Assembly: GCA_973895155.1 (NCBI GenBank)
Contig: OZ316892.1
Location: forward strand, 17,236,001 to 17,300,000
Source: Marsupella aquatica
Taxonomy: Eukaryota; Marchantiophyta
Direction: 5' to 3'
Length of the DNA stretch: 64,000 bases
The notes under the pieces were generated by a model. The model saw only the letters and a program-made list of their open reading frames with translations, was not told the origin of the DNA and searched no databases. The first letter of the stretch is position 1; each line of letters starts with the position of its first letter. Below, one piece after another: positions 35,971 through 48,817 of the stretch. The position numbers and the translations under genes are program-made.

Positions 35971-38650
35971 CTGCTCAAGCTAAAGTTCTTTGTGTCTGGA
36001 TTTTAAAATTGGGTCATCCAAGTTGGTTCTTGCCCCTTGCAATCTTTGATTATTTTGCATTCAGCAAGTTTTATTCAGTTTGTTCGGCCCTCCATCATTT
36101 CTCCAGTCTTCCTTTGCGTCATAGTCTTTGTATGCTTGTTCTCTACTTGGTAGAAACTGACACTCTCTTCTAATTGTATCCCACCCAAAGTTTCTTCTTT
36201 GTTAGACCATCTCTTGATTCAAAATAATACCCCTCACTGGAACTTGGGGGCCTTTTGTTGTTGGCTCTATGGTCTGGGTTCCTTTTGCCCATTGAATGCT
36301 CTTTTGCCGTTTGGCCTGGTGGATCCCCCAGGACTCACGCGGATTCAAAATTCAAAACAATATTCATATTTGTTTTTGTGACAAAGACAGATAACTACGA
36401 AGTAAATAGAGTATCAACTCGATAGCTTTGGGAATAGTTTTCTAAAGATAGAAGACAAAAGTAGTTAGTGGAAATCTGAGTCAATATTCGGGTGTGGGCT
36501 TATAGCAGTTTTCATCGCAGGGAATGTGGCCACGATATTCAATCTGATCGACTCTCTCTAAGATCCAACTTCCACTGGGCTGGCTATTTGGTCTGTTGGG
36601 CTCTGGAATATTTGGTTGGATGGATGGGTCGATTACTCCCTGGCTACAGACTATTCTCTCTCCCTGCCTACAGCCTACTCTCTCTCCCATGGGGACGCAT
36701 TGGCAATCAGGCACATCTTTCCGGAGATCCAATTCACTACTGACAAGCAAGCAAGGGCCCACCTATCTTGGATCTGCTCATATATTCCTCATATTCTATC
36801 CATCTCATCCATTATTCTGTTGATGCTCCAAGTAAGACTCACTAGTCCTCACCTCGGGATTACCTTTTGCTACCCACATGATATTGGGAAGACTGTTGTC
36901 TTGCGAAGATGAAGTGCATCCACTGGGGAATATCAACTATATTTCTTCATACGGGGAGACCAATGTATTTGGGGGATGATTGAAGGTGGGTTCTGTGATG
37001 GGAGGGAGTGAATATTGGTGATCAATTTACGGCTCCTCCCCTCGGTCTTTTGGCAACTCAAAACAATGTGTGTGGCTCGTCCTCAGATTGGCGGACCCAA
37101 TGGGACTTCTTCGGCCCATTTAATCATTCTTTTCTTGGGGTTATCATGGTGCTGAGTTCTCTCAGTGGAGAAAGGAGGTTTTTGTGTGGTCAGCCAGAGG
37201 AGGAAGGAGCTTGGTTGGCAATCAATTAGTTGGATGTATGGCTGATTCCATGTTGTTTGTTTGTTGCTTCTGGCTTATGCTGGTTATTGGTTAGTTTTAG
37301 GTACTCTCTGCCATCTGACCTTGTTTGGTCCTCTCCTTCCACTTTTGACTTGCCCCCCTCCCTGGCAACAGTCTGGTTGGGCAGATCCTCCATTTTCTTA
37401 ATAATTAGTTTAGGTTCTCTATGCAAACAGGCTTTGTTTGGTCCCCTCCCATTTTTGGCTTGCCCCTCTCTCTAGCAGTCTCGTTGGGCGGATCCTCCTT
37501 TTCTCTGGGTGTGCTACCTCTCATTTGCCCCCATTAATTGCTTCTTTGTCCCTTGCCTCCTCCTTTCAGGCAGTTGGCTTATTTTTCCGCCCGGGTCTCC
37601 CGGTAATAAAGTTTTGGGGTCATCCCCTTAAAAAAACCCACAAACAAAAAAAAACAAAACAATATTGCTCAAATCTAGCTGTGGACTTCCATTTCAAACC
37701 TTTAATTCTCACATCCCAACTCCCACATCCCTTCACCTTGTCTTATCTCAAGTTTCAGCTATCATCTCTCATGCGTCATCTGGCCCACTAATTTTTGCCA
37801 CTATCCTTTTCCCTTCTGAATTCATAGTTGGACACCAGTTTCAATTCCTCTCAACAACCTGGTCAATTTTTTCATGTTTTTCCTTCAGTGTTTGCTCATG
37901 GCTTGTCCTACAATTGGCATCAACCACTGTGCACCAGTCTCATCTTTGGCTTGATGTATTAGATACTGGGCTGGTCCCTGGTCCATGTGCTATGCACACT
38001 CAGCACTATCAATGATTTCCATAGACTCTTGAGTTTCTTTTGTGTCAGAAAAAAGGTTTGGATAGAGATCCTTTCTGAGCTTATGACTTCAAGATATAGT
38101 AAAAAATCATTTGTGCTCATGCCTTTTCTTTCAACTTAGTTTGCTCCCCATTTTCCAAGCTTCCCCTCCTCTTTGCACCCACATAACTTTTGTGTGTCCT
38201 CCTCACTCACCCAACTGTTGGCTGCTATCTCTTTTAACTCGCCTCCCCACGCACTGGACCCCTGTCCTTTTTTTCAAATCTCCTCCTGCTGCATCAGTCT
38301 TTGTGTTCCTTCAACTCTCCTCCCTATGTGATCATCTTCAGCCTTCCCTTCAATTCACCTCCTCCCAAACCAATGAAAATATAAAATAATAAATTGATGC
38401 CATAACCATTCTTTTAGTGACCAACACAAACACCTTGTATTTTATATTCCTGTGCAGTGTAACTTATCAAACATGACCAAGGCACAGTACCTAGAGGATT
38501 TTTAATAAAGCAAAGAGAATCAACCTATGCAAATATATCACACTCCCAAAGAACAAGAGTGTTAAACCCCATACAAGAAGAAACCCATACCTAAGCCTCC
38601 CCATACCTTAGCCTCTAGTCCCAAGGTTGGCCAACAGACTGTTAGATATT
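35971..38650. other. intergenic, repeat-derived; possible 3' end of a retroposon
   Basis: No gene seen. 37250-37500 contains two diverged copies of a module ending GTTGGGCAGATCCTCC / GTTGGGCGGATCCTCC. The stretch GGTAATAAAGTTTTGGGG then A-rich sequence (37600-37660) has an AATAAA signal followed by an A-rich tail, as at the 3' end of a retroposed transcript. Open frames at 36481-36912 are unrecognised. Confidence 0.4.
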
Positions 38651-38900
38651 GCTCTGATACCACTTATGCTCAACACAAACCTATCAGTCAGGCACTAGAT
38701 CTAAAGGTAAGCTAATACAAACTCTGTGACATCAGGTGAAGTTGTACACACCAGAACCAGCAAGCAATCATAGCAGCTTAAGTTTACAGCCAAGCTGATG
38801 TAGGACAATTCCATAAAACACATTACTTCACATAATGGGGACATAACAGTTTGTGAGAAATTTGTGGATCTGGTCCGCCCACCCCAAACATGTGACAACA
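38651..38900 (-). mobile_element. Copia remnant: LTR plus primer-binding site, minus orientation
   Basis: GCTCTGATACCA at 38651-38662 is the reverse complement of the initiator-Met primer-binding site. On its 5' side in element orientation (higher coordinates) lies an LTR-like stretch reading TGTTGTCACATG (from 38900 downward) and ending near a TGTTGAGC block at about 38667-38674. The interior beyond the primer-binding site (below 38651) soon becomes unrecognisable. A different Copia family from the element at 16588. Confidence 0.7.
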
Positions 38901-39303
38901 TTTCTCTTTACAAAATGAGGGAGGCACTAACTTTAGGACTTGGGGATTGGATTGGGTCCATATTTAGGCTTAAAAATGGAAACTTTCTGCCAAAGATTAG
39001 ACCACATCTAAAGTTCTAAGGAGGTCCAAAGTTCTGTTTACTGGGCCATGTAGAGCTCAAATGGGCCCCACTACAACTCAGACTAGTTTGGTGTTGATAA
39101 CAGTTGGGTTAGGTTTAGAAACTTTGGCTCAAATTCTGTCAGTGGTTATGTAGTGTGCCTCTTCTGTGCAAATTATAGTGTGTTAGTTTGTTGGGAGCCT
39201 ACTCCTGGTTACTTTGTCTTATTGAGATTTTTGTTGCATATTTTGTTACAATTTACCTTTGCACTGGTTCTAATTTCCTTTTTCTAGACCCCCTCTTTAG
39301 ACA

Positions 39304-39601
39304 CTCGGGGGTCTCACTATATGGAGGCCTCCCCATTACCTGCAATGCTGTTAGGTCTTGGATCCCCTAAAAATGTAAGAAACGCAAAATATTTTTTGAC
39401 CCCTATAAAGTTAGAATTTTCTTGGAATATTCCAAAATTTGATTAAAAATACTCTAATGGACTTATAAGTCTCAAAATTGGATTTAAAAGACTCTATTGT
39501 TATAAAGAGAAAATATTAAAGTTTTCCCTTAGAACCAATAAAAATGACCCTATTCTTCATCACATGTGATGTGTCAATTTGGTTGAAATGAAACCCCTGA
39601 G
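39304..39601. mobile_element. hAT-like MITE with intact 8-bp target duplication
   Basis: 298 bp, left end CTCGGGGGTCTCACT, right end read outward CTCAGGGGTTTCATT, flanked by perfect TTTAGACA (39296-39303 and 39602-39609). Shares the CACTATATGGAGG start and CATGTGATGTGTCA near the right end with the copy nested in Copia gag. Non-coding. Confidence 0.9.
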
Positions 39602-39949
39602 TTTAGACACATTATTTTTGAATCTTGCCAATTTTTTGTTTAAATATGTTATTTTTGTTTTTAAATCAAACACCCAACAAGGGATCCCGCCAAATCCATC
39701 CCATAATCAGTTACAAATTTGAAAAAGAGAGGAACAATATTTGCCACGAGATGTTGCCCAGGGTTATTTGAGACTCTTGAATAGACTGAAATGGGTCCCA
39801 AAATTGGTATCCAAGATTGTTTTTACAACAAGGTACAAGGTATGGGGTACAAGGTATAATACATGTCCTAGATACATGACTGCTAGCTATATGCTATAGA
39901 GGGTGCATTGAGTACTTTTTGGCAACATTAAAGAAAACTATTGACCTAG

Positions 39950-40640
39950 ATGAAGGTATATGGCATGGGTAGCAAAAAGGAAGTAGATTGGCATCAGGAA
40001 GGGTTTTGGCTTTTTGCTTTTGAGAATGAATTTTTCATTTTTTGGAGTATATATTGTCTTTGGTTCCCCTTTTTTCTCTCTTTTTTAGTGATGTTGGAGG
40101 GAAGAAAGGGGGAAGGGGTGGGACAAAGGCAGTGGGAGGAGGGCATGGGGGAGAGGGGTGGGGACATAGGGAGGCAAAAACACTCCCCTATAGCATTGCG
40201 CAACCCCACCTGGACCCCACAATGCCCATACATTCTTGACCGTCTTTCGTCCCTCCACGTGCCTTGGCCTCCCCAACAACATCACTTTCACAAAAATAAC
40301 ATTGACTAAATTGACAACATTGTCGTACCAACAACCATGCACCCAACCACACTTCCACAACCATTACACAACTACATAGATGACAACCACTATGACAACC
40401 CAATTGAAATGACACAGCTGTAGTGACAACCCGACCACAAGCACAACAGAGTTGCAATGATACTCATGCAATGCATGGACATAGGGCTCAAAACTTCACC
40501 TTGCCTCCACAACACTTCTTTTGTCAGTGACTTCCTCCACTACATTGTTTGCAAAATGACATATTTTCCACATTATCTTTTGTGCAATGACATCTTTGTG
40601 CAACACACAAGTATTGAGCTAGTTCAAGTTACATTAAATT
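39950..40640. repeat. repeat module shared with 45540-46115
   Basis: A G/C-rich part (purine-rich on plus, 40095-40175) followed by a CAACA/GACAAC-rich stretch ending GTGCAACACACAAGTATTGAGCTAGT (40593-40618 region). The end matches 46079-46107 (GTGCAACGCACGAGTATTGAGCTAGT). Open frames here are products of the biased composition. Probably two copies of an uncharacterised non-coding element. Confidence 0.5.
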
Positions 40641-41222
40641 GACATTTCATACATGGGGGATACCTAAAACCCTATAGTCTACCAATAGAGTGAGATATCC
40701 AAGCATGAAGGACAAACGCTTCAAGACAATGTCAACACATCCCCTTTCAACTGCTCCTCACAGTTTGGTTTTCTGAGTCTAAATGTTTGAATCTAATGTG
40801 TAGCTAACTAAAATTATTATGAGATAAACATGAAAGACCCACTTTGTTTTTGAAAGGGATTCATAATCTTTTAGAAGCTCTTCAATGGTTTATTAACCAA
40901 ATTTCATGTAGGAATGAAAGTAGGGCCAACAGTTGGTAAGGCAATGAGCAATGTAAAGAGGGCATGTACATGTACCAAGTTTCCCAAACCGGTTCCCAAA
41001 ACTAATTTATTCTTGCTTACAGGGGATTCATGAAGATGAATCTTAAGTTTAAATTGGAATGATTATTTATTTTTCTTAAGATCAAAAATCTGTTTGAGCT
41101 GGAAACACTACAAGACATTATCTGGATACAATAGTATCCTAAACTTTTTGCCACCATTTGGGGAAGGTTGCTTAAAGTTGGAGCAACCTTATGAGCCCTT
41201 TCATGACAAAGCCCTTGTCATG

Positions 41223-41527
41223 CTCATGGGGTTACAAATTCATGTATTTTTTATGATATCACGTGAACTTATCCTAATAAAATACCCCTATTATATATAA
41301 TAGAATACAATGTTCTATCCACATTACTCTTTTAAATTTTAAAAGACTCATTTCACTTTATTAAAGGTATACATCAAAGAACATTCCCCTACTTTTGTGT
41401 TGTGATACCAATGTTTGGACCAAACTTGTTTTGTTTACTTTCATGTACAAAACTTTGGTCCAAACAATGTGAATATACATCAATACTTGCATGGCACCTA
41501 CAACTTTTTTGTGGTTGACCCCTCGAT
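41223..41527. mobile_element. hAT-like MITE, old diverged copy
   Basis: Left end CTCATGGGGTTACAAATTC and outward right end ATCGAGGGGTCAACC are degenerate versions of the family termini. The interior (CCTAATAAAAT, then CTTTATTAAAGGTATACATCAAAGAACATTC) aligns with 12690-12790. No target duplication is left. Confidence 0.5.
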
Positions 41528-42048
41528 CAAGCACTTACTCTCCTGACTATTGCTAATTTATTCACTTGTAATCACACCAATTTTATTTGGCCCTATTTCT
41601 CAAATCTATTTTGCAACACCGCCATGCTTCTTAAAATGAACCAAGGAATTGTGTCCTTGTATCACCCTCCCAAGCTTGGTTGCTACTTTACACCGGGTGT
41701 TGAGCCAGGATTAATCAAAGACTTTGAAGCCTAAATTTCCTATTGTCAACATATAGTCCACCAGATCACATGTAAGTGAGAGAGCCCAATGGATGGTTCC
41801 TGTCAATTCACTTTTGTAACAAATTTTGACTATCCTATTGTGGCATTCAATTAGAGTCCAGTCAACCATGAATATGTGCAGGCTTCCTGGAAGACACAGA
41901 CAGCCAGCACTTATCCACTGAATGCACTATGTTATAAGTGCATCGGATATCATTTATACACTTTCCCTTGCATGCACTGTCTGCACCACCTGATAAATGA
42001 TGGGACATTGCTTATGCACATCCCCATATAATTATTCTGTCAGGTCAC

Positions 42049-42925
42049 GAGAGATTTGCTTGGTCGGACCTCAAACTAAAACAGCCACTAAATCTAAAAT
42101 GGCTTGATGGGACCCCAAATGTATGTTCGAATGGGTATGTTGTGAAAAAACCGGGTTGCCAGATTTCAGGCAAAGGACGCAGGTGAGAGGGGGGGGGGGG
42201 GGGGAAGTGAGGGTGGGGGAGAGGGTATGGACAACCTGTTCCCTCCCAATATTGAACCTTCAACACTCATTGGGGCTCACAGGCAGGGAGACCAAGGTTC
42301 TCCCAAGAAAAAGTCAGGCCCCTTGGGACAGAATGAAAACACATTCGCTTACTCTGCGCAGGACACTCTCTGCATGGAGCGCTGCGCTGAGGTTGCAATT
42401 AGAGTGAAAAGGTTAAAGCTGGTCGAAGTTGATTTGTAAGGAGATAATTGCACGACTCAATGTTGACACATTCGGGATATGGAAGCGCGGGGTGATCAAA
42501 GCTACGCTCCACGTGCAATTTAGAGCAATTTCAAATGCTTCAATTTGAGACATTTCAGTTTAGGGTGGGATGATCGAGCAACTGCACTCTGTCCAGTACT
42601 AGATGGAACAACTGCACTCTCTCCATTGAAACGGTTGCACCAGCAGAATTTTTTCGTAGGCATATTGTAGAGAACACGAAGCACAATCCGAGACTTCAAC
42701 GGGCAATACAGGTCAAAAATAGGGAGCAAGTTGTCCTGACTCTCTTGCCCCACCCTCACTTCTCCCCCCTCTCACCCGCGTCCGCTGCCTGAAGTCCTGG
42801 GAACCCGGTTTTCTTAGAGCATACCAGTTTGAACATACATTTGGATCCCACTGAGCCATTTTAGACTTAGTGGGTCTGGTTGTGTAGGTTGTTTTTGTTT
42901 GAGGTCCCACCAAGCAAATCTCTCA
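42049..42925. mobile_element. Mutator-like element with ~200-bp terminal inverted repeats, non-autonomous
   Basis: 877 bp. Left arm 42049-42241 and right arm 42716-42925 are inverted copies (roughly 80% by eye) that include GAGAGATTTGCTTGG at the ends and a GGTGAGAGGGGGG / AAGTGAGGGTGGGG block inside. Both sides carry the 9-bp sequence TCAGGTCAC (42040-42048 and 42926-42934). Long inverted repeats with a 9-bp duplication are diagnostic for Mutator-like elements. The ~470-bp interior has no transposase and may be captured host DNA. The left arm has a run of about 17 G (42188-42204). Confidence 0.88.
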
Positions 42926-42934
42926 TCAGGTCAC

Positions 42935-45530
42935 ACACTACTCCTCATAGCCTGAGCCATCATAATGCATTATTTAACTAGGTAAGTGCACAAAAGTAAT
43001 TTCTTTAATTGCACTGATCAATAAATGCTTCTTATGTATGCATCGTATTAACTTATAAATGGAAATGAACTCAGGTATCTGTCATTTAGTGCAGGTAGTT
43101 GTTTTATAGTGAGGGCCTATCTGCACTTATGCTAACTGCATTTTTTGGGACTGCATTTAGAAACTTTAGAAATGACATCAGTGTAATATTAGGGGACTAC
43201 ATGGCCATTTAGCACTTATACAAGCTGCACTTGTGCACAGTTGAGGTAGTTGCTGCCACCCTTATTTCCAACCCACACCAGTTTACCTTGCAACAGACAA
43301 ACAATATGTGGTCAGGAGGAATAGTTCCCCCATCACTTCAAGCCTGTTGGAACGGGGTGAAACCCACAACAACTACACATTGTAATCATCAAATTGAACC
43401 AGAGCAGTTGCTGCCTTGCCACCCTTGTTTTTCAGATTGGGCTCTTGCAGCAGTTGCAAAAGACAAGCACTTTTACCACATTCAAGATTATATTGACCTT
43501 AAATGAAGTGACCATTGTTACATCACACTAATCACATTAGAAGAATTGACACAAGAATAACCACCCCATGAAGGCTATTTGTTTATTAACATTTCCGCCT
43601 CCCCAACAAACAGTTTTAGGTCTGCATTCTGACCAAGTCATTCTCTGCAAATGCAAAGAAATAAATTGTCTCGACGATTTGAACCCAGTGGTAAGTTTGA
43701 TCGTCTCTTGCTGTGTTGGAATTGGAGTTTACATCTTGTAAGTTTTTAGTTGGTGTCTCAAACAGACTACTATTTTACTGGGTCGTAACCTCCAATACAC
43801 CAGGAGAAGGTGGCAGCACAACTAGGTCAGCACCAACCACAAAACAAACCTGGAGGCATCAAAACTTAAAGGTTATAAGTTTTGACCCTTTCATTTTTTA
43901 ATAGGGGGAAACTTAAAGCTGGCTGTGCAATTCTAAATCCCTAGGTTCTATGGTTATTAAAATTTTATAATATAGCTTCTACCAACTGCTGCACCAAGCC
44001 CGTGTGGAGTGTACAACAAGATTTGAACCTGAGACCCAACTAAGCAAAATTTGGTTCTACTAGAGCAATAGACTATAGAGCCTTTTTTGTCACTCTCTTG
44101 GAGTTTGTCCCCTCCTCCTAGAACGTAATAAAATTCATAAATTGATTTTCATTAAAATTTTGAGTTAAAATTTATTCAAGTTGCCTCTATTACTTTTTTT
44201 CTTTATAGGAAGGAAAAATTAAAAATTAAAAAATTTTGAATTTATTTTCAATTCAAGTAAAAAAGAAACAGACACACTCTAGTTCATAATCACAGTCTAC
44301 CATTCATGACCAACTCAGTAGAGTGAAATCATGGGCGATTATTTCTGTAGTAACTGAAATCTTTAAAATTTAGATTGTGCTTGTGAGTAAAGAAAGGCAT
44401 CTGAAATCTGTGGGGCGGGTAGGGGAGCCCTTCTTGCAATCACTCAGGTATTTGGGCAACAATTTGGTGCATTAACCAGTGAGATAGACTACCGAGCCTT
44501 TTGTCCCCACCTTGAAGTTTACTCCCTCCAGTGAGGGAGTAAAATGTTTAGTTTAAGGGAAAGATAACAAATTTATTTATTTTCCATATATTTGGGACAG
44601 AGGAGCAATCAAGAACTATAATACAAGGTTGCGCCTTTTTATGCAGTGGTCGTCATTTGAATTTGAAGGGCACAAAAATCAAAGAATCTGACAAACAGAA
44701 GGAATAAACCAAAATTGAATAATGTTTAGTGTGAAGTAAAGAGTGCACGTTTTCCAATCAAGAAATAAGGGGGAATGCCAGGAATACCAATGCACAATAA
44801 TCAAGTACTTTCTGGACATATAAGTATAGTACTATCAATGCATAGGAAACCATCCATGCATAGACATAGTACTTTCCATACCTAGACATTCATATCAAGT
44901 ACTCCCATGATAATCTATGTCAATTACAAATTAACTCCTATAATACACACTTGCGCCACTTTTTGAAGTGATCTCTCATTCAAAATTTACATTTCCAAGC
45001 CAAGTGAAAGAAATCAAATATGCAAAGCAAAGCTAAGAGAACAAATAAAAATAAACCCACAGCAAAATATGAAGGGAACAGAATACTTCTTGATATTCCT
45101 CATCACTTTAGCAGGTAAAGTACTTCCTTTTGATGCCATCATAGTATTCAAAAATACACTCTTTTATCTAATCCCTCCCAGGCCATTGTCTTATTTGTAT
45201 TGACCCTACCTCAATGTACACCTGATGTGCATGCAATGCAAGGAAAGTGTATACACCCATTCACCTTGGTACTCATATGAATGAAATCATTTTATAAAAA
45301 CAAATGTACTTGGCACAAATGTACTTGGATGAGATAACAAGGAGTTGGAGGCCAAACCACTCTTGGCTGGGGTGAAGGGTTTTGGGACACATATATAAAG
45401 GGACAACCACATTTGACAACATCAAAAACTATAATAAGGTGTTGTGCCTTTTTTTTGCCATGGTTGTCATTTGAATTTACAGGGCCAATTTGGGTGTAGG
45501 AAATTCAGTATGGAAAAAAACCAAAGCAAT
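42935..45530. other. intergenic, repeat-derived
   Basis: No gene seen. 44040-44110 and 44465-44545 share a module (AATAGACTATAGAGCC.TTTTGTC / GATAGACTACCGAGCCTTTTGTC, then CTCCCTCC), and 44613-44672 and 45424-45483 share another (ACTATAATA..GGTTGCGCC / ...GTCATTTGAATTT). On the minus strand the first module is followed by GGTTCAAATC, like a polymerase III B-box, so a decayed tRNA-derived SINE is possible. Confidence 0.35.
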
Positions 45531-45539
45531 AGAGACCAA

Positions 45540-46115
45540 AAATGGCCCTCACACCAGCTCCTGAGGTCAACTTCCATCTGATTGCGGCGACAGCACCGAG
45601 CGGAGGCAAGTAAAATGTTGTGCGGCCAGCCTCTACTATGAGTGGGGCGACCACCCTACCGCCTTGCTCCGCACGCCGACCGTAGACTGCCGCATTCTTG
45701 CGGTCAACCTCCCACCACCCTCCTTCCCCAACCCGATTACCCGGGATGGCCCTGCCTCGCCCCACTCTCCCCCTCTTCCCTTCTCCCCTGCCCAACTCTT
45801 TTTAACGACATATTTTTACTTGACATCCTCTTAACGATATCTGTCACATAACAACTTCTTTGGTGACACAACTTCTTTGTTTTAATGACCTCTTCTTACT
45901 TGATGACATCGTTTACATAAAGACTTCTTTGGCGACACAACTTCTTTTTTTAATGACATTTTTTACATAACAACATCATTGGCAACACGACCCTGGACAC
46001 GACCTCTATTTTCTTAACGACATCTTGGGCCGACACGACATCTTTTGTCTTAAGGACATCTTGGCCGACACAACATCTTTTGTGCAACGCACGAGTATTG
46101 AGCTAGTCTGAAATA
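45540..46115. repeat. degenerate tandem array, homologous to 39950-40640
   Basis: After a GC-rich start, units of about 60-80 bp repeat the pattern TAA(C/T)GACAT.TTTT(A/G)..., ACATAACAAC(T/A)TC, TTGG(T/C)GACACAACTTCTTT between about 45805 and 46085, ending GTGCAACGCACGAGTATTGAGCTAGT. Non-coding. Confidence 0.6.
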
Positions 46116-46919
46116 AAGAAATGGGGTTGGAGCGGTAACTCATACAGGGATATTTTTGAGAAAGAGGTCGGTGGACGTTTGAAAGATACTTACGAGGAAG
46201 ATATGGGAATTCCAGAGGTTTTGGACCACACAGTGTTACAGTCAGTTGAGACAGTAACAACGCGATACACTGTACGTTACTGTACGTACAGTGCATGATA
46301 GCACCAAACACTTTGTGTTCTCTATAATCCTATAGGGGAATCTGGCATCGAAGATTTTATTTTGCGCTGTTGTTGTTGTGAACAAAAAGAAACCATCAGT
46401 AGATGAAGCACCACATTTTGACATGCCAGTGGGATAAATTATAATAGCTCGGATGGATCAATTTAAGAGGAAATTTTTAACTCCTGTAGTGTCTTTCTTT
46501 AGTGTAGAGGATGATGGTTACTAGTTTCAAGGTCTATCTGGAGTTGCATTGTGACACGTTCTGGTCTGGTTCATCCTAGCATCATTTTTGTGGAACTAAA
46601 ATGCTTCACTTGTAGAGCAGTAGTACGGTGAACTCAAATACAGTACAACAAAAAAGCGAAAACCCTGAGTCGTCGTTGTTTGTTGGACCTAACAAGCCTG
46701 GGTCGAAGATAACTTTTAGCAAAAACTAGGATACACCATTATATGGGTAGTCCATTTTCAAGGTTAATTTGAGTTCACATAGTATGATTTTTTTGCTTAT
46801 TTGATGACGTTTTTGAGTTTCAAACTCTCCTAGGTTTATCTGAGCTGCATTGTTACACATTGTGGTTCATCTTAACTTTTGCTTTGAACAAAATGCTTCA
46901 CTAGTGTAAATGAGGATCT

Positions 46920-48070
46920 ACAGACATTTGCCAAAATGCTCCCATAGAACCACTGCCCTTAATGTCCATCTCGTTTACAATACAAAACTCAGCATGGGAG
47001 CATTTTGGCAAAGGTAGAACTCTATCTTGGTTTCATTTCCAGAGTATTTCAAGGGCTAGGTGATGATTTCCATTCCTTGTTTGTCTTTTTATCTTGGGGG
47101 TGCGGTTTGCTTGGACCTGCCATTCTGCTGGGAGATACGGCATATGACAGCTTCAAAATAATTCAAACATAAGAACTCAAACAGGATAAAAACATACAGG
47201 GTGAAAAATAAATGATTTTTTTATGTTGGTGCACTTTGTTTTGATATATATCAACCTATAGATGCATAGACTAAATGTAAAACTATAGAAGAATATGTAC
47301 TTTGTCATTGATGACTCTTCTATGCGCAAAATATTCTACTATTTTTGCCCTATGCAAAGAAAGTCCTCTACAATGGAAATCACACAGCTCAATGCAAACG
47401 TAGTGTCATTAAGCACTAAGGTATTGGGCTTACAATACAAAATCCATGAGAGCATTTTGGCAAACCTAGAAGTCAATCCTGGCTTCATGTTCCTCATAGG
47501 GAAGAAGATTTTAAGAGCTGCCTCATGATTTTCGTTAGTCACTTGTCTTTTTGTCTCATGGCCTTGGTTAGCTCAAAGCTAGTGGACCCACACTAAAAAA
47601 TTTATGTGAGAGCATTTTGGCCAATCTAGAAGTCCTTCTAAGTTGGCTTCTTTTTCCTCGGGCTTACAATACAAAAGTAAGTAGGAGCATTGGCTTCATG
47701 GCCCTAATAGGAAAGTTTTCAAGAGCGGCATCATGATTTCCATTCATTATTTGTCTTTTAATCTCATGGGCTCGGTTTGCTTGGAGCTAGTGGGCTCCCA
47801 ATAAAAGAAGTCCATCTTGGCTTCATTTCCTTCAGCCATACAATACAAAAATACATAGGAGCATTTCCCTCAGGCTTACAATACAAAATACATAGGAGCA
47901 CTGGCTTCATGTCCCTTACCCCTAGAATATTTCGAGAGAGGCCTCATGATTCTCATTCCTTACTTGTCCTTTCATCTCATGGCCTCAATTTGCTTGGAGC
48001 TACTGTAGTGGGCTCCCAATAAAACAATTCCATGGGAGCATTTTGGCCAACCTAGATGTCCAGAAAATGA
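46920..48070. repeat. multi-copy ~230-bp repeat family
   Basis: At least four partial copies here (around 46930-47130, 47440-47580, 47600-47800, 47815-48065) and one at 49420-49615. Shared order: GAGCATTTTGGC(A/C)AA(C/T)CTAGA, CTTGGCTTCATTTCC, GGCTTACAATACAAAA, ATAGGAGCA, CTCATGATTTCCATTCCTT, TTGTCTTTT, GCTTGGAGCT. Copies are diverged and truncated. Short open frames inside are incidental. Origin unknown. Confidence 0.75.
46927..47012. repeat. 19-bp perfect inverted repeat with 48-base loop
   Basis: TTTGCCAAAATGCTCCCAT (46927-46945) and its exact reverse complement (46994-47012). The right arm is the GAGCATTTTGGC start of the local repeat family, so this is probably two copies in opposite orientation rather than an RNA hairpin gene. 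Confidence 0.85.
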
Positions 48071-48817
48071 TACTCCCATGGACCACAAGGTTGGTCTTTG
48101 AAATCCCATGGAACACATTTCCCAGAATTTGAATTTAATTATAATAATTTGGTGTTCATAAGTGCAAATATTTTTTAGTTTTGAGTATGTGCTAGAAGAG
48201 TAGGTAAGCTACACTTCTCTCTTGTGAAGTCATGGTTTATGTTTTGACAACACTTCTTTCTAACAAAGTCATGCTTGCTTTGTAACACTATTGCAAAACC
48301 TAGTGCTTTGGTTAAGGGTCATGATCAATACTTATGTCAAATACTTTTTCTCTATTGCCACCCTATGTTGCATTATATTCAACTTAGCAAATAAGGTTGT
48401 GGACTCTTGAGTGCATATTGTTATGTATGTATTTGTGGGTGCTTTATATCTTATATGGTGTGCATCGGTGGGAGTCGTGTACGGATGTGTGTCTGCACGA
48501 TACATGGAACCGTGGTTTATATTTTGGCCCTAGGCCCTCAGTCTTAATTAATATGCAGAGCATGTGCAAACGCCCAAAGAATCATTTTTAATCATTTTGA
48601 ACTAATAATTATAATTATTTTTGATAACAAGAGACTTTTTTAAGTAAATAGGAAAAGGTCACGATTGCAAGGGGGTCCACTTCTTTACACGAAATGAGGG
48701 CCCAAGGTGTTTTGGTAACACTTATTTTCAATGGAGTTATGTCTATTTAGTAATAGAGTCTAAATGTTCAGGCAAAGTCTACTGTTTTGGATAAGAGTCA
48801 TGATTAATGTTAGAGTC

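Noticed and set aside
39950-40309. 119-codon frame rich in Gly/Glu
   Set aside because: Product of purine-rich simple sequence shared with another repeat copy.
46927-47012. microRNA-like hairpin
   Set aside because: Arms belong to a multi-copy repeat in opposite orientations, which explains the hairpin; no other miRNA feature is visible.
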